Part shown: positions 55,526 through 63,787 of the stretch, piece after piece
How the letters are laid out: each line of letters begins with the position of its first letter
How positions within the stretch are numbered: position 1 is the stretch's first letter
DNA from: Sulfurimicrobium sp963779055
GTDB lineage: Bacteria > Pseudomonadota > Gammaproteobacteria > Burkholderiales > Sulfuricellaceae
Assembly: GCA_963779055.1 (NCBI GenBank)
Contig: CAVZWN010000001.1
Span: forward strand, 310,001 to 374,000
DNA: 64,000 bases
Direction: 5' to 3'
Notes under the pieces: generated by a model
Seen by the model: only the letters and a program-made list of their open reading frames with translations
The model's database searches: none
What the model was told of the DNA's origin: nothing
Program-made: the position numbers and the translations under genes

Positions 55526-56502
55526 AGCGATTTCTTGCTCTGCATCTTGCTGTTGCCAGTATTGAGTTCCCGAATGGCCGGTTTCCAGTCGTCCAGAGAG
55601 CGTCTGCGCGAACGGCGTGCCAGAAAATAGGCAAGACCAGCCACCAGAACAAACGGGCCGGCAAGCCAGTAATCCTTATCCAGGCTGAGCGTGGTTTTCT
55701 TTGCTACTACGGGTGCCTGTTGTTGCATGGATGCCAGAAGTTTGTTCTGTTGCTCCAGTGTTTTTTGCATTTCGACCAGCTTGGATTCCAGTTTGGTAAG
55801 CTGGGCCTGCATTTCCAGGTGCTTTGCCGTTTTGTCGTCCAGTTCCTTCATCAATTCTTTTTCGCGCTGCTGCAGGCGTTCATTCTCGCTCAAGCCAGGT
55901 TGAGTTGGTTTGTCCCCCGTTCCAGACATGACTTTTAACTGCCCCTGGGGGTTTTTTGCGAATTTTTCCGGCCTGGCTTTTTTCTTGAAAGTTTGCCGAG
56001 GTTTTTTCTTGAAGGCATCTGCCGGTTGGGTGCCTGATGTTTCGTTGCGAGCGCCGTCATTAGCTTTTGAGTGGCTTTCTTCCTTGCTTGCCGGCGAAAT
56101 GGCAGGAAGGTAAGTGTAGTTGGGAGGATCGAGCAGAACAGTGTACTTACGAAGCATGTGTCCCTGATCCTTGCAGCCAAGGGCTATCACAACGTTAAGA
56201 TAAGGTTCGTCAAGGGGATAATGGCCCGAAATGAGTATTTGTGGGCTATCGCCGTGAGTAGTTACGGAAAGTGTGGCCCGCCTCAGGTAAACCACCTCAT
56301 TTTCTGCGGGTGGTGGTGAGAGCTGCAGACAGTCAGAGTCAATTTCCTCTTCTCTGTTTGCCTGAACCGCGATAGTTGCCCGCAATGGCTGGCCAAGGTA
56401 TGAATTTACCTGGATTTCGCCTAGAACAAATGCGCTGCTTGTGGCAGGCGCCGTCAGTGCAGCGGAGAGCATAGCAAAGCATAGGAAAATTTTCTTGTTC
56501 AT
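55522..56502 (-). CDS. Short FimV N-terminal-domain membrane protein
   Basis: 326 residues from ATG 56502 (signal peptide MNKKIFLCFAMLSAALTAPA; an ATG 16 codons upstream is less likely). The N-terminal domain matches FimV/HubP (LGEIQVNSYLGQPLRATIAV, then EEIDSDCLQL), and resembles the gene at 6.1 kb (LGELRLHSYLGQPLRASIPL; EELDSRCFSL). There is no LysM, and a coiled coil (about 215-265) leads to a C-terminal membrane helix (about 280-300) and a short basic tail. It lacks the acidic cytoplasmic part of FimV. It may bind a similar partner without the cytoplasmic signalling part. Confidence 0.82.
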   Translation of the reverse strand: MNKKIFLCFAMLSAALTAPATSSAFVLGEIQVNSYLGQPLRATIAVQANREEEIDSDCLQLSPPPAENEVVYLRRATLSVTTHGDSPQILISGHYPLDEPYLNVVIALGCKDQGHMLRKYTVLLDPPNYTYLPAISPASKEESHSKANDGARNETSGTQPADAFKKKPRQTFKKKARPEKFAKNPQGQLKVMSGTGDKPTQPGLSENERLQQREKELMKELDDKTAKHLEMQAQLTKLESKLVEMQKTLEQQNKLLASMQQQAPVVAKKTTLSLDKDYWLAGPFVLVAGLAYFLARRSRRRSLDDWKPAIRELNTGNSKMQSKKSL

Positions 56503-56760
56503 GACCAGCGCCTTTTTTCTGAATTCCTGGTGCGTTTCTGCAAACGGCACCAGATCGTTTTTAAGTGGCTACTTGAATATTACATTTTGTTCATTATCCG
56601 TCGCATGCCATGCCAGATCAAGGTGAATTCCTGCGCTGGTGAGTGAGTAAAAAATTAAGGACGCACGTGGGGGTATGATCATTGCTGTAACCCATATGCA
56701 GAGCCGTCCTGGCGACTTTTGTGATATCTTTGGGGCATCTCCGAACCTTGGCCGCCTTGA

Positions 56761-57267
56761 ATGAAGAAACACTGGATTCCTTTTCTGCTCGCGTTTGTGT
56801 TGCCCCTGATTCTGGTTTTCTGGTGGTGGGGCGGCTTTAGTCAGGCGAGTTTCGAGCTGGTTCAGCGTGGCCCTTATCACTATGCCTATATGTCCCAGAA
56901 GGGTGATTATTACAAGCTTCCGGAAAAGCAGATGGAAGTCCTGAAAAACTTGCAGCAGCAGGGGGTGCCGGCGGGTGCATCAATTACTTTGCTTCTGAAT
57001 GACCCACGCACCACACCCAAGAAGGAATGGAGTGCCCAGGTGGGTTATCTGGTTGATGCTGGTGCCAAAGTAAGCGACCCGCTTGCCATCGGGAGCGTGC
57101 CTGAGAGACAGGTTCTGCTGGTCAGGGTCAAGGCGCAGCCTCTGCTGGCTCCGGGGAAGGCTTATTCGGCTTTGCTCGATTATCTGGAAAAGCATCAGAT
57201 GAAGCTTAATTTGCCTACAGTGGAACTGTATCAGGAAGGGGTGTTAACCGTGGAAGCCAGCCAGTAA
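56761..57267 (+). CDS. Membrane-anchored GyrI-like domain protein (uncertain)
   Basis: 168 residues with an N-terminal hydrophobic anchor or signal (WIPFLLAFVLPLILVFWWWG) and a domain that looks like the GyrI/SOUL-like small-molecule binding fold (QRGPYHYAYMSQKGDYYKLP ... VPERQVLLVRVKAQPLLAPG). Function unknown. It is 10 bases before the CbiB-like gene, so the two are likely co-transcribed. No Shine-Dalgarno is obvious. Confidence 0.7.
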   Translation: MKKHWIPFLLAFVLPLILVFWWWGGFSQASFELVQRGPYHYAYMSQKGDYYKLPEKQMEVLKNLQQQGVPAGASITLLLNDPRTTPKKEWSAQVGYLVDAGAKVSDPLAIGSVPERQVLLVRVKAQPLLAPGKAYSALLDYLEKHQMKLNLPTVELYQEGVLTVEASQ

Positions 57268-57277
57268 AGCAGCCACG

Positions 57278-58201
57278 ATGATCTTTTCTGCCTTGCTTGC
57301 TGCGTTGCTGCTGGAATATTTCCGGCCGTTGCCCCAAGGGTTCCGGCCCTATATCTGGTTCTCCGGCCTTACGCAGTATCTTGAGCGGCAGTTCAATACC
57401 GGTGAACATCGCCACGGTATGCTGGCATGGTTTCTGGCCTTAGTGCCTCTTGTATTGCTGACGGCCCTGATCTCCATGTTGCTGCACAGCATGAATGGCC
57501 TGATGGCATGGGCGTGGAGCGTTCTTGTGCTGTATTCGCTGATGGGGTTTGGTTCCCTGGGGGTGAATGCCGCGGCTGTGGCCTCCGCCCTGCGTAATCA
57601 ACCGCTTGATCGGGCCTGCTCGTTGCTGGAAAATTGGCTGGGGCGTGATTGCGCATATCTGTCTGCGACTGAGGTTGCCCGCCTCAGTATCGAAGAAATT
57701 CTGGTATCGGCCTACCGCAAACTGTTCGGCGTCATCTTCTGGTTTGTGTTGCTGGGCCCCGCAGGAGCACTGTTTTATCGCCTGGCCCAGATTCTGGCCC
57801 GGAAATGGGGCGGGCTGAACGAGCAGGAATTCGGTCGTTTCGGTAATTTTTCTGTCCGGGTGTTTGGCTGGGTAGAGTGGATGCCGTCTCGACTGACCGC
57901 CCTCAGCTTTGCAATTGCAGGCGATTTTGAAGATGCTGTGTATTGCTGGCGCGCACAGGCCAAGCAATGGATGGAGGAGAGCCTGGGTGTTGTGCTTGCC
58001 AGTGGTGCAGGCGCGATAGGCGTCAGGCTGGGAGAGCCTGTTGCAACCCCTGGAGGAGTCGAATCCCGCCCCGAAATCGGCTTGGGCGAGGATGCTGATG
58101 CCGATTATATGGATAGCGCTATCAGCCTGATTTGGCGTACGCTGGCGTTGTGGCTTGGATTGCTGTTGCTGATTACACTGGCGCGCTGGACCGGTGCCTG
58201 A
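57278..58201 (+). CDS. CobD/CbiB-family membrane protein
   Basis: 307 residues with about five hydrophobic helices. Resembles the CobD/CbiB family (adenosylcobinamide-phosphate synthase): SLLENWLGRD and GVIFWFVLLGPAGALFYRLA, with RFGNFSVRVFGWVEWMPSRLTA near the family's conserved helix boundary. The related AmpE family is an alternative, and the start FSALLAALLLEYFRPLP is unlike classical CbiB. The following CobC-like and BtuF-like genes favour a cobalamin or corrinoid salvage role. Confidence 0.78.
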   Translation: MIFSALLAALLLEYFRPLPQGFRPYIWFSGLTQYLERQFNTGEHRHGMLAWFLALVPLVLLTALISMLLHSMNGLMAWAWSVLVLYSLMGFGSLGVNAAAVASALRNQPLDRACSLLENWLGRDCAYLSATEVARLSIEEILVSAYRKLFGVIFWFVLLGPAGALFYRLAQILARKWGGLNEQEFGRFGNFSVRVFGWVEWMPSRLTALSFAIAGDFEDAVYCWRAQAKQWMEESLGVVLASGAGAIGVRLGEPVATPGGVESRPEIGLGEDADADYMDSAISLIWRTLALWLGLLLLITLARWTGA

Positions 58202-58226
58202 TTTTTACCTTGATGGAAAGACTGTT

Positions 58227-58829
58227 ATGAAAATTACAACGATAGACCTGATGCGCCACGGCGAGCCAGTAGGCGGCAAGAAATACCGTGGTCAGAGCAA
58301 TGACCCCCTGAGCGAGAAAGGCCGGGAGCAGATGTGGGCAGCGGTGGGAGAGCATCACCCGTGGCAGCATATTGCCACTTCCCCTCTGGCGCGCTGTGCC
58401 GCGTTCTCGCATGAACTGGCAGAGAAATGGCAGATTCCGGTCGGCGAGGATAAACGCCTGATGGAGCTTGGTTTCGGCGAGTGGGAGGGCAAGACGCCGC
58501 AGGAACTGATGGAAAATGATCCGGATACGCTGCTGCGTTTCTGGCGCGACCCCTTGCATCATCACCCCATCGGCGCCGAGCCGCTGACCGAGTTTGCCGC
58601 ACGGGTGAGCGCGGTGTGGCATACGCTGGTCAAGGAATACAAGGGCGAACATGTACTGGTGGTGGCCCATGCCGGGGTGATCCGGATGATCATGGCCTAT
58701 GTGCTGGGAATGCCGATCGATCATATTTTCCGCATCCAGGTTGGAAATTCGTCAATCACCCGGATTCATATCGAAGGCGAAGGCCCTGCGGCATTGCCGA
58801 GCCTGGTGTTCCACAACGGTCAGCTGTAG
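58227..58829 (+). CDS. Histidine phosphatase family protein, CobC-like
   Basis: 200 residues from ATG 58227 (GGAAAG upstream; a GTG at 58194 overlapping the previous gene is possible). Phosphoglycerate-mutase-like fold: the catalytic RHG is in LMRHGEPVGG, with Arg near TSPLARCAAF, Glu in LMELGFGEWEG and the second His in LVVAHAGVIRM. Position next to a CbiB-like gene suggests alpha-ribazole phosphatase (CobC), a step of cobalamin nucleotide loop assembly; other phosphatase roles are possible. Confidence 0.88.
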   Translation: MKITTIDLMRHGEPVGGKKYRGQSNDPLSEKGREQMWAAVGEHHPWQHIATSPLARCAAFSHELAEKWQIPVGEDKRLMELGFGEWEGKTPQELMENDPDTLLRFWRDPLHHHPIGAEPLTEFAARVSAVWHTLVKEYKGEHVLVVAHAGVIRMIMAYVLGMPIDHIFRIQVGNSSITRIHIEGEGPAALPSLVFHNGQL

Positions 58830-58838
58830 GCGATAGCC

Positions 58839-59708
58839 ATGCTGCGCCTGATCTGCGCAGCATTTGTCCTGTTGGGTGCCATGCCGTCCTGGGCGCAGCA
58901 TGTGTCGGTCCTGGACGACAGGGGAGTAATGGTCAGTTTCCCCCAGCCTGCGCGCAAGATTATCAGCCTGGCTCCCCATGTGACTGAGCTGGTGTTCGCT
59001 GCTGGGGCAGGCGCTTATCTTGTCGGGGTAACCGCATTCAGCGATTACCCGCCAGAGGCGAAACGTATTTTGTCACTGGGTGATTCGGGCAAGGTGGATG
59101 TCGAGCGTATTCTTGCCCTGAAGCCAGATCTTGTAATTGCCTGGAAAAGCGGCAATCACAGCGGCGACCTGGCCCAGCTGGAGCGCCTGGGCGTCAGGCT
59201 GTTCGTGACCGAGCCGCGTCACCTGGAGGATGTTCCCCGTTTGTTGCGTGCAATCGGCTCACTTGCCGGGACCGATGCCGATGCCAGCCGGGCCGCAGCC
59301 GGGTTTGAGCAGCGTATGGACGGGCTGAAGAAAAAATTCGCGGCCCGCAGACCGGTCAGCGTTTTTTACCAGATATGGGATGCGCCGCTCATGACGGTGA
59401 ACGGGGAACACCTCATCAATGACGTCATCGCGCTTTGCGGCGGGCGGAATATATTCGCCCGCCTGTCGAGCCTGACGCCGGCGGTTTCGATGGAATCTGT
59501 GGTGAGCCTGAATCCAGAGGTGATCGTCGCCAGTGGCAGTTTGTACCAGAACGCGCAAATCTGGAAAAGCTGGCAGCGATTCACCGGCATTCGGGCCGTG
59601 CAAAAGGAGCGGCTGTATTTTATTCATCCCGATCTGATGCAGCGCCAGACTCCGCGAATCCTGGAGGGCGCGCAGCGCTTGTGTGAATTGCTGGATCGCG
59701 CTCGCTAG
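58839..59708 (+). CDS. Periplasmic cobalamin-binding protein, BtuF-like
   Basis: 289 residues with a signal peptide (LICAAFVLLGAMPSWAQ). TroA/BtuF-like fold: ARKIISLAPHVTELVFAAGA, VGVTAFSDYPPEAKRI (the SDYP motif common to BtuF), VERILALKPDLVIAW and the later GRNIFARLSSLTPAVSMESV. It probably binds vitamin B12 or a corrinoid for an ABC transporter. The transporter genes btuCD are not in this window. Confidence 0.88.
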   Translation: MLRLICAAFVLLGAMPSWAQHVSVLDDRGVMVSFPQPARKIISLAPHVTELVFAAGAGAYLVGVTAFSDYPPEAKRILSLGDSGKVDVERILALKPDLVIAWKSGNHSGDLAQLERLGVRLFVTEPRHLEDVPRLLRAIGSLAGTDADASRAAAGFEQRMDGLKKKFAARRPVSVFYQIWDAPLMTVNGEHLINDVIALCGGRNIFARLSSLTPAVSMESVVSLNPEVIVASGSLYQNAQIWKSWQRFTGIRAVQKERLYFIHPDLMQRQTPRILEGAQRLCELLDRAR

Positions 59709-59817
59709 GCGTCACCCGGGCAGAGCATTGTCTTGACCGGCGGCGACACGAAAATTGAGGATTTGACGCGGCCCAGGCAATCAGGAATTTTTTCCTTCTA
59801 ATTAAAGTGAGCGTGGC

Positions 59818-60888
59818 ATGGATATTCATAATAAACCCATCAACGAGCGTATTGAGTGGTTGCTGGACCTCGCGCGCAGACATTCCGCTTCATTCAGTGA
59901 TCCAGAAATGTTTCTGGCCCGTGAGCGCTACCTTGCCGAGCATCCTTCAGACATCGTGGTGCTCAAGTGCATGGACGGGCGCATCAATATCCCCATCGCC
60001 ACCAATACTCCGCCAGGCATCCTGACACCGATACGAAATCTGGGCGGCATGTTCAACCTGGGCTGGCCGCATCTCGGCGAAGTGCTTGCCAATCACGTTC
60101 ATGGCGTGGTTTCGGCTGGGCGGCGGGTAATGGTCCTGATCACCTACCATTTTTCAAAGGGTGACAAGCACCGTGGCTGTGCCGGGTTTTGCTTTGACAC
60201 TGAAGCTGCTATTGCGCATACCTTTGGCATCAAGCGGCAGGTGGAGCAGGTTTTCGGTCAGGGTCATGGCACGGTTTATCCCATTGTGTGCGGTTTTGAG
60301 ACAGATGATGATGCGCTGATTCTGCATGGCGCAAATGGCGATCTGCTGGAGGTGGCGCAGCTTACGCCAAAGGATGCAAATACACTGGAGCTTCGCCTGG
60401 AGAAGCTGTTTCCCGATATGCCGGATCAGGTAAGACGGGATCTGCTGCCCCTGATTCTCGGCAATATGGCGCATGTTGCCGAGATCAAGCACACCGTCCG
60501 TGCGCTCAATATCGAGCACCGTGAATGGATGATGTGCGTCGGCCGCGGCTTCGATTTTCTCCATATGCCCAACCTTGCCCTGATTATCGGGCCCTATAGC
60601 CCGGATCTGGCTGACCCGATCCGCAAGGCGGCGGGTATTATCGAGTCCAACATGAAGGCTGGCCGGATTCCTGATGATGGTTTTCTCCTGCTGGCTTCTT
60701 CTCCTTATCACGAAATAGGTGTGGATCGGGCGCGTGCCGAGTTAAAAGCACGTTTCCTGTCACATTTTGCAGCCGATGTGATTCGCACCGAATTTCCGCA
60801 ACTGGAGAACAAAATGTTCATGCATACCGCCGTGCTGAACTGGCGTTCGCGTGCACTCGAAACTATTTGCCAGGATGTGGCTGGATAA
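59818..60888 (+). CDS. Beta-carbonic-anhydrase-like protein with long C-terminal domain
   Basis: 356 residues. The N-terminal part carries the beta-carbonic anhydrase zinc-site pattern: CxDxR as Cys51-Asp53-Arg55 (VLKCMDGRINI), then RNLGG near residue 73 like the family's RNxG, then HxxC as His118/Cys121 (KGDKHRGCAGF). Cys-to-His spacing is 67, a little longer than in classical enzymes. The remaining about 220 residues have no recognised motif. An arrangement of active beta-CA half plus degenerate second half is known from carboxysomal CsoSCA, so this may be a related free form. No carboxysome genes are in the window. Enzyme activity is inferred, not shown. Confidence 0.7.
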   Translation: MDIHNKPINERIEWLLDLARRHSASFSDPEMFLARERYLAEHPSDIVVLKCMDGRINIPIATNTPPGILTPIRNLGGMFNLGWPHLGEVLANHVHGVVSAGRRVMVLITYHFSKGDKHRGCAGFCFDTEAAIAHTFGIKRQVEQVFGQGHGTVYPIVCGFETDDDALILHGANGDLLEVAQLTPKDANTLELRLEKLFPDMPDQVRRDLLPLILGNMAHVAEIKHTVRALNIEHREWMMCVGRGFDFLHMPNLALIIGPYSPDLADPIRKAAGIIESNMKAGRIPDDGFLLLASSPYHEIGVDRARAELKARFLSHFAADVIRTEFPQLENKMFMHTAVLNWRSRALETICQDVAG

Positions 60889-60994
60889 TCAGTTCCGGGG
60901 ATTGAGCGGTATGGCGAGGGTGGCGGTATAATCAGCCGCTAACCTGCAAGAGAAAGTTGTTGCATTCAACCGGACGCACTTGAACGAAAAACGC

Positions 60995-62602
60995 ATGAAA
61001 ATTGCCATTGCCCAAATCAACTGTATTGTCGGTGATCTCATCGGCAACGCCGCGAAAATTCTCGATTATGCCAACCGCGCCAGAGAGTCGGGCGCGCAGG
61101 TGCTGGTCACACCTGAATTGTCCCTGACCGGTTATCCGCCGGAAGATCTTTTGCTGCGTGACGGCTTCTATGGCGCCTGTGATGCAGCTTTGTTCGAACT
61201 CGCCCGGCGCGTTGAGGGTATTACGCTTGTCGTGGGCCATCCGCATCAGGAGCATGGCCAGCGTTTCAATGCGGCCTCCGTGCTGCAAGCCGGCAAGGTC
61301 GTGGCGACCTATCACAAGCAGCGGCTGCCGAATCATTCCGTTTTTGACGAGGTGCGCTATTTCTCTTACGGGACCGAGGCTTGCTCGTTCGAGGTTGATG
61401 GCGTGCAGTTCGGTATCAATATCTGTGCGGATATCTGGGAAGAGGGCGCCTCGGTCTGTGCCAGTCAGGCAGGCGCCAGAGTCTTGCTGGTGTTGAATGC
61501 CTCGCCCTATCACATGAACAAGCAGATTTCGCGTTATGAGGCTGTGCGTGAACGCATCGGTGAATGCGGACTGCCGGTGGTTTATGTCAATCTGGTCGGT
61601 GGGCAGGATGAGCTGGTATTCGATGGCGCTTCTTTCGTGATGGATGCAGGAGGCAACCTGGTTCATCAGCTGCCTGCTTTCGAGGAAGCACTGCGGGTGG
61701 TGGAATTCGAAAATGCCGCGCCCCAGTTGGGGGAAATTGTTCCGGAACACGCTCTGGAGGGAAATGTGTATCGCGCGCTTTGCCTCGGGGTCAGTGATTA
61801 TGTCGGTAAAAATGGATTCCCGGGTGTGCTGCTGGGCTTGTCAGGCGGGATCGATTCTGCCCTGGTGCTGGCGATTGCCGTGGACGCTCTGGGGCCGGAG
61901 CGGGTGCGCGCGGTGATGATGCCTTCGCAGTTTACGGCGGACATCAGCCTTCATGATGCGGAAGCCATGGCGAATACCCTGGGGGTGCAATACAGCGATA
62001 TCTCCATCAAGCCCGTGTACGATGCCTTTCTTGGCAGCCTGGCGGATGAGTTTGATGGGCTGCCGTTCGATACCGCCGAGGAGAATATTCAGGCACGCAT
62101 TCGCGGTACCCTGTTGATGGCGCTGTCCAACAAGTTTGGGGCTATCGTGCTCACCACCGGCAACAAGAGCGAGATGGCCGTCGGTTATGCCACGCTTTAT
62201 GGCGACATGGCCGGTGGGTTTGCGGTGCTGAAAGATGTGCCGAAGACGCTGGTGTATCGTCTGGCACGTTATCGAAATCAGCTTGGCCCCGCCATTCCGG
62301 AGCGTGTCATTACGCGCGCGCCTTCAGCCGAGCTGCGCCAGGATCAGACCGATCAGGATAGCCTGCCGCCTTACGAAGTCCTGGATATCATCATGGAAGC
62401 CTATGTCGAGCACGACATGTGCCCCCATGACATCGTTGCTATGGGATTCGACGAGCACGACGTGCGGCGCGTGAGCAAGCTGATCGATCTGAGTGAATAC
62501 AAGCGCCGTCAGGCACCTGTGGGCGTGCGCATCACGCCGCGCGGATTTGGCAAGGACCGGCGTTATCCCATCACCTCGAAATACCGCCCTTGGAAAGAAT
62601 AA
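60995..62602 (+). CDS. nadE: Glutamine-dependent NAD+ synthetase
   Basis: 535 residues from ATG 60995 (MKIAIAQINC); an upstream TTG at 60980 is possible. N-terminal nitrilase-type glutaminase with Glu (TPELSLTGYPPEDL), Lys (TYHKQRLPNHSVFDE) and Cys (INICADIWEE); C-terminal ATP-pyrophosphatase synthetase with the P-loop LSGGIDSALV and TTGNKSEMAVGY. It makes NAD+ from NaAD, ATP and glutamine. glnB lies 15 bases downstream, a coupling seen in related bacteria. Confidence 0.97.
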   Translation: MKIAIAQINCIVGDLIGNAAKILDYANRARESGAQVLVTPELSLTGYPPEDLLLRDGFYGACDAALFELARRVEGITLVVGHPHQEHGQRFNAASVLQAGKVVATYHKQRLPNHSVFDEVRYFSYGTEACSFEVDGVQFGINICADIWEEGASVCASQAGARVLLVLNASPYHMNKQISRYEAVRERIGECGLPVVYVNLVGGQDELVFDGASFVMDAGGNLVHQLPAFEEALRVVEFENAAPQLGEIVPEHALEGNVYRALCLGVSDYVGKNGFPGVLLGLSGGIDSALVLAIAVDALGPERVRAVMMPSQFTADISLHDAEAMANTLGVQYSDISIKPVYDAFLGSLADEFDGLPFDTAEENIQARIRGTLLMALSNKFGAIVLTTGNKSEMAVGYATLYGDMAGGFAVLKDVPKTLVYRLARYRNQLGPAIPERVITRAPSAELRQDQTDQDSLPPYEVLDIIMEAYVEHDMCPHDIVAMGFDEHDVRRVSKLIDLSEYKRRQAPVGVRITPRGFGKDRRYPITSKYRPWKE

Positions 62603-62617
62603 TCAGGAGACCAAAAG

Positions 62618-62956
62618 ATGAAAAAAATCGAAGCCATCATCAAGCCATTCAAACTCGACGAAGTACGCGAAGCCCTGTCGGAAATCGGTGTTACCGGGCT
62701 GACCGTCACCGAGGTCAAGGGGTTCGGGCGCCAGAAGGGCCATACCGAACTTTACCGCGGCGCAGAGTATGTGGTGGACTTTCTGCCCAAGGTCAAAATC
62801 GAGGTGGTTGTTGCCGCTGCTCAGGCAGAAGCGGTGCTGGAGGCCATTGTCAATGCGGCGCGCACGGGCAAGATCGGTGACGGAAAGATTTTTGTATCCA
62901 CGATAGAAAAGGTGGTGCGTATCCGTACCGGGGAAACAGACGAAGCGGCGATTTGA
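62618..62956 (+). CDS. glnB: Nitrogen regulatory protein P-II
   Basis: 112 residues, ATG after CAGGAGA. Trimeric signal protein reading 2-oxoglutarate, ATP/ADP and glutamine status. The uridylylated Tyr51 is in RGAEYVVDFLPK on the T-loop; the C-terminal signature GKIGDGKIFVSTIEKVVRIR is intact. Could be GlnB or GlnK; the link to nadE rather than amtB favours GlnB. Confidence 0.96.
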   Translation: MKKIEAIIKPFKLDEVREALSEIGVTGLTVTEVKGFGRQKGHTELYRGAEYVVDFLPKVKIEVVVAAAQAEAVLEAIVNAARTGKIGDGKIFVSTIEKVVRIRTGETDEAAI

Positions 62957-62969
62957 GTTGCTGTTAGTT

Positions 62970-62994
62970 GCAGACGCGGCCAGGCCGCGACTGC
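62970..62994. terminator. Palindrome between convergent glnB and bamD
   Basis: GCAG-A-CGCGGCC-A-GGCCGCG-A-CTGC forms a strong, near-perfect hairpin 14 bases after glnB and 8 bases beyond the bamD stop. On the plus strand it is followed by GCGTGTTTTA with a short T-run, so it probably serves as terminator for one or both genes. Confidence 0.55.
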
Positions 62995-63001
62995 GCGTGT
63001 T

Positions 63002-63787
63002 TTACCAGAGTTTCCACCAGGGCTTTGCCGCCAGGTTCGCATCGCCCAGAAATTTGCTGTTGGGGTGGTTTTTGAGCAATACCCGGCGTGCATCGTCGCG
63101 CAATTCGTTCAGTCCCAGCGTGTCATAGGAATTGACCATGATGGCCAGAGCCTCTTCCGTAGCGGGGGCCTGGGGATACAGCTGCAGGGCGACCTGCGCG
63201 CGGTTCACTGCGGCCACATGGGCGCCGCGGCGTGCATAGTAGCGCGCGACATGCACTTCATTCGAGGCCAGCGCATTGACCAGGTAATTCATGCGCAGTG
63301 TCGCGTCCGGCGTGTATTTGCTGGCGGGAAAGCGCGTTACCAGCTCCTTGAATGCGTCGAATGAATCTTTGGCCGCCTTGGGGTCGCGTTCCGAGAGATC
63401 CTGATCGGCAATCGCGCCCAGCAATCCCAGATCTTCGTTGAAATTGGCCAGCCCTTTCAGGTAGAAGGCATAGTCCACGTTGGGATGATTGGGATGCAAT
63501 TTGATGAAGCGGTCACAGGCGGCAATGGCCGATATCGGCTCATTGTCCTTGAAATAGGCATAAGCCACTTCAAGTTGGGACTGCTGAGCGTAGCGGCCAT
63601 AAGGATAGCGCGCTTCAAGCGTTTCAAAATACTTGATGGCCTTGGTGTAATTGCCATCGCCCATCTCGCTCTTGGCTTCCGCGTAGAGTTTCTGGGCTGA
63701 CCAGCCCTTGGTTTCGTCCTGAGTTTCAGGGAAAAGACCGCATCCGGCCACCAGAAAAAGCAAAATTAACGCTAAACTACGCTTCAT
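63002..63787 (-). CDS. bamD: Outer membrane assembly lipoprotein BamD
   Basis: 261 residues from ATG 63787 (an ATG four codons earlier is possible). Lipoprotein signal with lipobox VAGC (LALILLFLVAGCGLF), then five TPR-like repeats, e.g. YTKAIKYFETLEARYPYGRY and CDRFIKLHPNHPNVDYAFYL. Essential part of the BAM complex. Its start codon overlaps the rluD start codon on the other strand. Confidence 0.96.
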   Translation of the reverse strand: MKRSLALILLFLVAGCGLFPETQDETKGWSAQKLYAEAKSEMGDGNYTKAIKYFETLEARYPYGRYAQQSQLEVAYAYFKDNEPISAIAACDRFIKLHPNHPNVDYAFYLKGLANFNEDLGLLGAIADQDLSERDPKAAKDSFDAFKELVTRFPASKYTPDATLRMNYLVNALASNEVHVARYYARRGAHVAAVNRAQVALQLYPQAPATEEALAIMVNSYDTLGLNELRDDARRVLLKNHPNSKFLGDANLAAKPWWKLW

